Below are positions 1 through 5,122 of a stretch of 7,660 bases of DNA, piece by piece (the first letter of the stretch is position 1; each line of letters starts with the position of its first letter). The stretch covers positions 1 to 7,660 of the forward strand of contig CALCBO010000311.1 in assembly GCA_937897245.1 (NCBI GenBank), given 5' to 3'. Below the pieces are notes generated by a model. The model made no database searches. It was not told the origin of the DNA and was given only the letters and a program-made list of their open reading frames with translations. The position numbers were made by a program, and so were the translations under genes. This DNA comes from an uncultured Caryophanales bacterium (GTDB taxonomy: Bacteria; Bacillota_I; Bacilli_A; RF39; UBA660).

Positions 1-514
1 AATACATATTAATATAATCTACATCTTTATTAACAAGTAAATGGTCGTGGTCAAATTCTTTTTTGTTATCAACATAATGCCAATCCATATCTATAACAGA
101 TACATTAATTGGAATATTTTTTTCTTTAAATTTTTCGATTAATTCGATATATTCATCATCAGAATACGCATGATATCTACTCCACCAATTTCCTAATGCA
201 AAGCGTGGAATTAATGGGACATTACCAGTAAGTTTATAAAATGTATCTAAAGCTTCTTGATAATTATTCCCATAAGCAAAATAATATAAATCTAAGCAAA
301 CATCTCTTTTATAAAGTTTGTTATTTTTTACTATTAAACTTTTACTATCATCTAATACTGTATAATATATTTTCGCAAAACTTAAATCATTACTAACTTC
401 TACTCCAGTAATAGTAACAAACTTAATATGTTCATCTTTTACTTCTCTCATTAGTATTACACTAATTTCTTGTTGATAAGTATGATTTAATCTTTCTATT
501 TTTATACTTGCCAT
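1..514 (-). CDS. rbfA: Chimeric ORF: RbfA N-terminal half fused in frame to a GH31 glycosidase fragment (partial, runs off window)
   Basis: The ATG at 514 lies 11 bases after the infB stop and has an AGGTGG ribosome site at about 518-523, so it is the normal rbfA start. Residues 1 to about 59 read as RbfA, the cold-shock factor that matures the 16S rRNA 5' end in the 30S subunit. Matching features are the MASIKIERLN opening, an ILMREVKD helix, and TGVEVSNDLSFAKIYYTVL. From about residue 60 the frame reads as glycoside hydrolase family 31 (alpha-glucosidase type). It shows DDSKSL, LYYFAYG, LTGNVPLIPRFALGNWWSRY, a YSDDEY helix, and IPINVSVIDMDWH. RbfA normally has about 110-120 residues, so its second half is missing. 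The GH31 part lacks both its N-terminal domain and its catalytic residues, which lie further downstream. Neither half should work as seen. Both identities are from memory of family motifs but are strong. The open frame reaches base 1. Confidence 0.85.
   Translation of the reverse strand, partial: MASIKIERLNHTYQQEISVILMREVKDEHIKFVTITGVEVSNDLSFAKIYYTVLDDSKSLIVKNNKLYKRDVCLDLYYFAYGNNYQEALDTFYKLTGNVPLIPRFALGNWWSRYHAYSDDEYIELIEKFKEKNIPINVSVIDMDWHYVDNKKEFDHDHLLVNKDVDYINMY
338..358 (-). other. Junction between the rbfA-like and GH31-like sequence at a shared LDDSK peptide
   Basis: Family resemblance changes here. Upstream codons follow the RbfA pattern (AKIYYTVLDDSK). Downstream codons follow the GH31 pattern (a V-hydrophobic-DDSKSL motif that precedes the catalytic barrel). 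The codons for V-L-D-D-S-K-S occupy this stretch. Because both families have the same short peptide in the same codon phase, a join here automatically keeps the reading frame. This is inferred from motif memory; the exact breakpoint cannot be placed more finely than about 15-20 bases. Confidence 0.6.
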
Positions 515-525
515 AATCCACCTAC

Positions 526-1524
526 TTATCTTTTAATCTCAACTAATTCATAAAGTTCAATGATATCGCCCTCTTTATAGTCTTGGCAATTTTCTAAAGT
601 AATTCCACAATCCATATCTTTCTTTACTTCTTTTACTTGATCTTTTTCATGTTGTAGAGTATTAACTTGACCATTATATACTACAACATCATCACGAATT
701 ATACGAGCTTTACTATGATTCTTAATAACACCACTAGTTACATGACATCCAGCAATAAGACCTACTTTAGAGAATTTAAATAATTGACGTATTTCAGCTG
801 TTCCTATTACTTTTTCTTCAAATTCAGGATCTAACATTCCCTTCATAGCATTTTCCATATCTTCTACAACTTTATAAATAATATCATATGTCTTTATTTC
901 TATTCCATATTGTTTAGCAATATCTTGAGTAGTAAGTCCAGCTCTAACATTAAAACCAATAATAATAGCATTAGAGGCTGAAGCTAAAACAACATCACTC
1001 TCAGTAATAGCACCTACTCCACCACGAATAACTGAAACACTAACTCCTTCTACATCTATCTTTTCCAAAGCATTTTTAACAGCTTCTAATGAACCATTAA
1101 CATCTGCTTTCAAAACCACTTTTATTTCTTTTTGACCTTCTTTAATACGTCCAAATAATTCTTCTAAACTCATTCCACTAAAATTAGTATCTTGTCCTTT
1201 AGAACGAAGAAGACGAGCTGCGGCAATCTCTTTTGCTTTTTTATCTGATTCAAAAGCCATAAATTTATCACCAGCTGAAGGAACTTCTGAAATACCAGTT
1301 ACTTCTACTGGCATAGATGGTCCAGCTTCTACAATATTTTGTCCTTTATCATTTTTTAATGTTCTAACTTTTCCTGCAAAATTACCAATAACAATTGGAT
1401 CCCCTAAACGTAGTGTACCATTTTGAATTAATAAAGTTGCAACTGAACCCACTTTAGAATCTTTACGTGATTCAACTACGGCACCAGTAGCATAACGATT
1501 TGGATTTGCTTTATATTCTTGCAT
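526..1524 (-). CDS. infB: Translation initiation factor IF-2, C-terminal portion (domains II, III and IV), separated from the rest by an in-frame stop
   Basis: This is the second part of the infB reading frame. The same frame is open from 1581, directly after the TAA at 1582-1584, and reads AKSGEGVEALLENILLVAE before the first Met at 1524. I see no Shine-Dalgarno site in front of that Met, so independent translation would be weak. Visible parts are the EF-Tu-like domain II (ATGAVVESRKDSKVGSVATL, near the start), domain III (KVVLKADVNGSLEAVKNAL), and the C-terminal fMet-tRNA-binding domain. The last of these contains EIRQLFKFSKVGLIAGCHVT, a SGVIKN strand, CGITLENCQDYKEGD and the final ELYELVEIKR. 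The C-terminus looks complete. Without the G domain this piece could bind initiator tRNA at most, not act as a GTPase. If the stop is read through or is an error, it joins the upstream part into one normal IF2 of 711 residues. Confidence 0.93.
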   Translation of the reverse strand: MQEYKANPNRYATGAVVESRKDSKVGSVATLLIQNGTLRLGDPIVIGNFAGKVRTLKNDKGQNIVEAGPSMPVEVTGISEVPSAGDKFMAFESDKKAKEIAAARLLRSKGQDTNFSGMSLEELFGRIKEGQKEIKVVLKADVNGSLEAVKNALEKIDVEGVSVSVIRGGVGAITESDVVLASASNAIIIGFNVRAGLTTQDIAKQYGIEIKTYDIIYKVVEDMENAMKGMLDPEFEEKVIGTAEIRQLFKFSKVGLIAGCHVTSGVIKNHSKARIIRDDVVVYNGQVNTLQHEKDQVKEVKKDMDCGITLENCQDYKEGDIIELYELVEIKR

Positions 1525-1581
1525 TTCAGCTACTAATAAAATATTTTCAAGTAAAGCTTCTACTCCTTCACCTGACTTAGC

Positions 1582-1584
1582 TTA
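1582..1584 (-). other. In-frame TAA stop inside infB, at the Ser position of the G5 motif
   Basis: The codons read GTT AAT AAG ATT TAA GCT AAG TCA GGT, that is VNKI-stop-AKSG. IF2 proteins normally have Ser here (KISAK). One base, TCA to TAA, explains the stop, and no frame change is needed because homology continues in the same phase on both sides. TAA is a genuine stop in this genome: rimP, infB and both surface genes end with it. That rules out a recoded stop codon. Confidence 0.95.
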
Positions 1585-2661
1585 AATCTTATTAACAATA
1601 ATATCTCCTCCCCATTCTTCAGGAGTAAGACCATTTTCTACTAATCCTGACATTACTTTATCAACATTAGCCTCAGGTTTATCAATCTTATTAATTGCTA
1701 CTATAATAGGTACTTCTGCTGCTTTAGCATGGTCAATTGCTTCCTTAGTTTGAGGCATTATACCATCATCAGCAGCTACTATAATAATAACAATATCTGT
1801 AATTTGAGCTCCTCTTGCTCTCATTTCAGTAAAAGCCGCATGTCCTGGAGTATCAATAAATGTAATAGTTTTATCCTTACATTTAACTGAATAAGCCCCA
1901 ATTGCTTGAGTAATTCCACCAGCTTCACCACTTACCACATCACTATTTCTAATGTAATCAAGTAGAGTTGTTTTACCATGATCCACATGCCCCATTATAG
2001 TTACAACTGGAGGTCTTTCTTTTAAATCTTCTACTTTATCTTCAATTTCATAATTTTCAAAATTAGAAATATCAGCTTGTTCTTCACTCTTTAATACTTT
2101 ATCATAATCAGAAGTAATAACTTCTGCTGTATCATAATCAAGCGATTGATTAACACTTGCCATAACTCCCAAAGCCATACATTTTTTTACTAACTCAACA
2201 GCTGGAACAGTTAAAGCATTAGCTAAATCACTAACAGTCATTCCTTCTTTATAAATAATTACATTAGCATCTTTTTCATTTTCATTACTTTGTAATTTCT
2301 GACGATTCTTATACATCTTCTTACGTTCTTTTAAGAAATCTTTCTTATTATCAGTCTTTTTAGCTTGTTTATTTTGTTTAACTTTAGTAAAAGATGTTTG
2401 ATTATCTAAATCAATCTTTGTATCAATAGCTAACTCCTCAGCTTTATCCTCTACCTCTTCTTCTCTTCTACGCTCTTCTTCATCATCAATATCCACTTCT
2501 ACATAATCTTCCTTATCTTGTATCTCATTATCTAAAAGAGTAATACTAATATCATCTAATAATGTGTTCTCATCTTGATAATTAATCCCAATTTTATCAC
2601 ACAATTCTTCTACTTCTTGAATTGTTAAACCTACATCATTGGCATAATCTTCTAATGTCAT
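1582..2661 (-). CDS. infB: Translation initiation factor IF-2, N-terminal portion with G domain, ending at a premature TAA
   Basis: IF2 is the GTPase that places fMet-tRNA on the 30S subunit and promotes subunit joining. I chose the ATG at 2661 because a GAGGTGG ribosome site lies at about 2670-2676, about 9 bases upstream. A GTG at 2673 would lie inside that site. Residues 1-130 are a charged linker, acidic at about 45-80 and Lys-rich at about 92-125. An IF2_N domain spans about 134-185. The G domain follows: G1 GHVDHGKT (224-231), G2 GGITQ (248-252), G3 DTPGH (270-274) and G4 NKID (324-327). Translation stops at residue 359 after VNKI, where G5 (SAK) should begin, so this product has no complete G domain and no domains II-IV. 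The switch-I consensus GGITQHIGAY has Ala here in place of His. The ylxR stop overlaps the infB ribosome site, suggesting translational coupling. Confidence 0.93.
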   Translation of the reverse strand: MTLEDYANDVGLTIQEVEELCDKIGINYQDENTLLDDISITLLDNEIQDKEDYVEVDIDDEEERRREEEVEDKAEELAIDTKIDLDNQTSFTKVKQNKQAKKTDNKKDFLKERKKMYKNRQKLQSNENEKDANVIIYKEGMTVSDLANALTVPAVELVKKCMALGVMASVNQSLDYDTAEVITSDYDKVLKSEEQADISNFENYEIEDKVEDLKERPPVVTIMGHVDHGKTTLLDYIRNSDVVSGEAGGITQAIGAYSVKCKDKTITFIDTPGHAAFTEMRARGAQITDIVIIIVAADDGIMPQTKEAIDHAKAAEVPIIVAINKIDKPEANVDKVMSGLVENGLTPEEWGGDIIVNKI

Positions 2662-2674
2662 CACGATGACCACC

Positions 2675-2938
2675 TCACTTTTCTATTATTTTTCTTATTT
2701 CTTCATATACACTATCCTCTATTTCACATTCTAATCTTTTCTCAAGTATTTTAGATTTCCTAGCTTTTTCTAAAACTTCTACATCCTTTTTAATATATGC
2801 TCCTCTTCCATTTAACTTTCCACTTAAATCAACTATGATATCAGCTTCTGGTGTTCTCACAATTCTAAGTAATTCATTTTTAGGTAAAACTTCTTTAGTT
2901 ACAACACAACTTCTCATTGGTATTTTTCTCTTCTTCAT
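2675..2938 (-). CDS. rnpM: YlxR family RNA-binding protein (RnpM-like)
   Basis: This is an 87-residue protein of the YlxR (DUF448) family, a small basic RNA-binding protein encoded between nusA and infB in most Bacillota. In Bacillus subtilis the homologue is reported to bind the RNase P RNA and modulate its activity, hence the name RnpM. Diagnostic stretches are [10 protein letters not shown] near the start (residues 7-16), [19 protein letters not shown] in the middle, and [10 protein letters not shown] at about 43-52. The C-terminal third is a charged helix ending KIIEK. Length is normal. The ATG at 2938 has an AGAGGT site at 2943-2948 that overlaps the nusA stop, and its own TGA stop overlaps the infB ribosome site. 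This tight packing indicates coupled translation in one operon. The L7Ae-type gene (ylxQ) often found between ylxR and infB is absent. The symbol ylxR is equally usable. Confidence 0.95.
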   Translation of the reverse strand: MKKRKIPMRSCVVTKEVLPKNELLRIVRTPEADIIVDLSGKLNGRGAYIKKDVEVLEKARKSKILEKRLECEIEDSVYEEIRKIIEK

Positions 2939-2946
2939 ATTTACCT

Positions 2947-4164
2947 CTATCTAAAATTAATTCCTGCTTCTCTAGCTTGTTCAGTAGTTTTAATATCAAT
3001 CTTTTTAAATTTTGTAAGTCGTGTCGCAAGTCTAGCATTTTGTCCTTTTTTTCCAATAGCTAAAGAGAAATTATCACCATCAGCTATAACCATAGCTTCT
3101 AACTTTTTAGGATCTGTAATAGCTACTGTTAAATCCTTTGCTGGTGATAAAGCATTTTCAATAAATATAGCAGGATCTTTATCATAACGTACTACATCTA
3201 ATTTTTCACCATGTAACTCTTCAATAATTCTACCAATTCTAGAACCTTTCTCCCCAATACAAGCTCCTATTGGATCAACACTTGGATTTTCTGAATAAAC
3301 TGCTACTTTACTTCTATTACCAGCATCTCTCGCAACACTATAAATCATTACTGTTCCATCATTTATTTCTGGAATTTCTAATTCAAATAATCTTTTAACA
3401 AATCCATAATGTGTTCTACTTAAAAGTATTAATAAATTCTTACCATTATTATCTACTTTAGATACATATACTTTAATTTGTGATCCCATTTCAATCTTTT
3501 CACCTGGAATACAATCTTTCTTAGGTAAAATACCATTTGTTCTACCTAAATCAATAAAGTAATTATCAGTATCTTCCAAAGCTACTGTACCTACTAATAA
3601 TTCATCTTGTTTATCCCCAAATTCATCCATTATACTATTTCTTTCAGCTTCACGTATCTTTTGAATAACAACTTGTTTAGCCGTAGAAGTTGCGACACGT
3701 CCAAAATCTTTAGGTGTTACCTCAGTATCAATAGTATCTCCAACTTCTAATCTTTTATCAATCTTTTTTGCATCACTTAACTTAATCTCAGTTTCTGGAT
3801 TAAAAAATGAAATTTGTTCTTTCTCCACTTTTTCTTCTTCTTCGTTTTCTAATTCTTGAAGACTAGTATCTTCCTCTTCTTCTACTTTTGTATCTAATTC
3901 TTCATCCTCTGCATATCTTTCAAATAAAGCATCTTCATATTCTTCTTTTGTCATTTTATCATCAGGTACTACAGTTAAAAAAGATAGTACTTTAATCTCA
4001 CCGGTATCACGATCAAATAATACTTTTACATTAGTTTTAGAATTAAAATTCTTTTTATAAGCTGATGTTAAAGCAAGTTCCATCGCACTATATACTACTT
4101 CAGGATCAATATCTTTTTCTAATACAATATTATCTAATGCTTTTTTAAATTCTTTTCCATCCAT
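2947..4164 (-). CDS. nusA: Transcription termination/antitermination protein NusA
   Basis: NusA binds RNA polymerase near the exit channel and controls pausing, termination and antitermination. The N-terminal polymerase-binding domain (about 1-180) opens with MDGKEFKKALDNI and closes with TPKDFGRVATSTAKQVV (150-166) and REAER. An S1 domain spans about 187-250 (VGTVALEDTDNYFIDLGRTN). KH1 follows, with the GxxG loop GEKG at 304-307, then KH2 with GKKG at 371-374. The end at INFR shows that the C-terminal acidic repeats of proteobacterial NusA are absent, as is usual in Bacillota. At 405 residues it is longer than typical Bacillota NusA (about 370). The excess is an acidic stretch at about 68-118, rich in Glu and Asp, inside the N-terminal domain. 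The ATG at 4164 lies 4 bases after the rimP stop, and its AAGGGAG site lies inside the last rimP codons. Confidence 0.97.
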   Translation of the reverse strand: MDGKEFKKALDNIVLEKDIDPEVVYSAMELALTSAYKKNFNSKTNVKVLFDRDTGEIKVLSFLTVVPDDKMTKEEYEDALFERYAEDEELDTKVEEEEDTSLQELENEEEEKVEKEQISFFNPETEIKLSDAKKIDKRLEVGDTIDTEVTPKDFGRVATSTAKQVVIQKIREAERNSIMDEFGDKQDELLVGTVALEDTDNYFIDLGRTNGILPKKDCIPGEKIEMGSQIKVYVSKVDNNGKNLLILLSRTHYGFVKRLFELEIPEINDGTVMIYSVARDAGNRSKVAVYSENPSVDPIGACIGEKGSRIGRIIEELHGEKLDVVRYDKDPAIFIENALSPAKDLTVAITDPKKLEAMVIADGDNFSLAIGKKGQNARLATRLTKFKKIDIKTTEQAREAGINFR

Positions 4165-4168
4165 CTTA

Positions 4169-4417
4169 TTATTCTCCCTTCTCTTTAGAATAGATATCTA
4201 ATTCATCAATATCAGAAAGTAAATCATCATGATTATCCATTATTTTATTAATGATTCTTGAGGCCTCAGTAATCTTATTTAAATCAATTACTTCTTCACT
4301 ATCAAGTACAATATTAAATATCTTTTTTCCTTCCTCACTACTTACAAAAACATCATTTACAAAGACATTTAATGATTTAATATCATCATCTACTAACTTA
4401 GCTACTTCCTCTTTCAT
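4169..4417 (-). CDS. rimP: Ribosome maturation factor RimP, short form with the N-terminal domain only
   Basis: RimP assists 30S assembly around ribosomal protein S12 and normally has about 150 residues in two domains. Here the ATG at 4417 follows a near-perfect GGAGGTGA site at 4422-4429, giving 82 residues. The sequence fits the N-terminal domain: a helix (MKEEVAKLVDDDIKSL), a strand pair (VFVSSEEGKKIFNIVLDSEE), and a second helix (IDLNKITEASRIINKIMDN). It stops at the strand that usually reads LEVSSPG, here LDIYSKEKGE, followed by tandem TAA TAA. The C-terminal SH3-like domain is missing, and there is no room for it before nusA. A longer start at 4480 would lie inside the promoter -10 box and I rejected it. 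The identification rests on position (first gene before nusA) and the N-domain pattern. Whether it is a natural short form or a decayed gene is not clear. Confidence 0.75.
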   Translation of the reverse strand: MKEEVAKLVDDDIKSLNVFVNDVFVSSEEGKKIFNIVLDSEEVIDLNKITEASRIINKIMDNHDDLLSDIDELDIYSKEKGE

Positions 4418-4443
4418 GATCTCACCTCCAAATAAATTAATAA

Positions 4444-4466
4444 GAGTGGGTATTCTCTTCCCACTC
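4444..4466 (-). promoter_or_regulatory. Leader hairpin upstream of rimP
   Basis: The transcript can form a perfect 7-bp stem, GAGUGGG with CCCACUC (positions 4466-4460 and 4450-4444), around a 9-base loop. It begins only about 6 bases after the predicted start point. It is followed by a U-rich but interrupted run (UUAUUAAUUUAUUU) and then the rimP ribosome site. It could be an attenuator, a 5' stabilising or processing structure, or a binding site for an operon product such as NusA. The structure is seen; the role is inference. Confidence 0.6.
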
Positions 4467-4478
4467 CTTTCTTTTAAC

Positions 4479-4506
4479 ATTATAACACATTTTTTTTATT
4501 TTACAA
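4479..4506 (-). promoter_or_regulatory. Sigma-A type promoter of the rimP-nusA-ylxR-infB operon
   Basis: A perfect TATAAT lies at 4484-4479 with an extended TG (TGTTATAAT). TTGTAA at 4506-4501 matches the -35 consensus at 4 of 6 bases, with a 16-base spacer that is A-rich. Predicted transcription starts near 4472, leaving a leader of about 55 bases before the rimP ATG. It sits in the only sizeable intergenic gap of the window, just after the stop of the upstream surface gene. Confidence 0.75.
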
Positions 4507-4530
4507 GTACTATCACAAAATATACTACTT
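4505..4530. repeat. Imperfect inverted repeat between the surface module and the rimP operon
   Basis: AAGTA at 4505-4509 pairs with TACTT at 4526-4530, and the pairing continues after one mismatch with three more A-T pairs around an 8-base loop. It begins 8 bases past the stop of the 194-residue gene and touches the -35 element of the rimP promoter. It has little GC and no U-tract on the minus strand, so it is at best a weak terminator or an operator-like dyad. Confidence 0.3.
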
Positions 4531-4537
4531 AGTTTTA

Positions 4538-5122
4538 TTAAAAAGTTCCATTGATTTTTTCTATGTCTGCTGGTGAAAGTTCTGATAATACCCACTGATT
4601 TAAGTCATTCTTATAGCATGTTACTAAAATAGAATATTCAATTGTATCATCAGCTGTTTCTAATTGCTTTAATTTATAATCAATTGCTTTTTTTTCATCA
4701 TAATTTCCATCTTTGTCTAAAAATTTATCTTTGTGGGCAATTACATAACTATTGGCTTTATCATAAGCCTCTTTTAAATCAATTACTGTTACTTGTACAT
4801 TCATGTTTGCATCAAGTTCACCAACATATTCATCTAAAATATTATATTTCATTTTACGATATTGATTTTTTATCACTTCTTTATATCTCTGTTCTTGATA
4901 GGAATTTAGCTTATCTGAAAATGGATAAGTAATTTTACTTGTTAATGATTTATCTACTTTATTATACTTTTCCAAATAAGCTTCGGTTAGTCCTACAGGA
5001 GATGAGGAAGATATTTTTTTCCTCATCACTCCTATAATAAGACCTATTATTAACAGAATAACAATTATGATGCCAATCAAAATCATCGTTTTTTTATTAA
5101 ATTTTAGATTTATTTTTTTCAT
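4538..5122 (-). CDS. Membrane-anchored extracellular protein of unknown function (N-terminal signal anchor)
   Basis: I do not recognise this 194-residue protein. The N-terminus is Lys-rich (MKKINLKFNKK), followed by a strongly hydrophobic helix at about 13-32, then basic MRKK and a Ser-rich spacer (about 38-41). This predicts a single-pass anchor with the N-terminus inside and residues 40-194 outside the cell. The outer part has a mixed helix/strand pattern. Tyr- and Lys-rich helices lie at about 75-95, strands at VQVTVIDL (109-116) and IEYSILVTCYK (161-171), and WVLSEL (177-182) sits near the end. This could suit an NTF2-like or cystatin-like fold, but that is a guess. It has one Cys (169) and no lipobox. 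The ATG at 5122 has AAAGGAG at 5129-5135 and overlaps the end of the larger surface gene by 26 bases, so the two are probably coupled. A promoter for the next operon follows directly. Confidence 0.85.
   Translation of the reverse strand: MKKINLKFNKKTMILIGIIIVILLIIGLIIGVMRKKISSSSPVGLTEAYLEKYNKVDKSLTSKITYPFSDKLNSYQEQRYKEVIKNQYRKMKYNILDEYVGELDANMNVQVTVIDLKEAYDKANSYVIAHKDKFLDKDGNYDEKKAIDYKLKQLETADDTIEYSILVTCYKNDLNQWVLSELSPADIEKINGTF

Noticed and set aside
1582..1584. TAA in infB as a reassigned codon or part of a frameshift
   Set aside because: rimP, infB and both surface genes all end in TAA and no other long frame contains one internally. Homology before and after the stop is in the same phase, so there is no frameshift.
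2662..2673. GTG at 2673 as the infB start
   Set aside because: It lies within the GAGGTGG ribosome site. The ATG at 2661 is properly spaced from that site and starts the family-like sequence.
4418..4480. ATG at 4480 as the rimP start
   Set aside because: That ATG is partly made of the TATAAT box, so it lies upstream of the predicted transcript start, and the codons between cover the hairpin and the ribosome site.
4505..4530. Inverted repeat as a true intrinsic terminator for the surface module
   Set aside because: The stem has an internal mismatch and little GC, and it is followed on the minus strand by A-rich rather than U-rich sequence. It is kept only as a low-confidence repeat.
4251..4932. 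Plus-strand open frames at 4251-4532 and 4642-4932
   Set aside because: They lie opposite minus-strand genes or promoter sequence, have low-complexity Leu/Ser/His-rich translations, and show no ribosome site or family resemblance.
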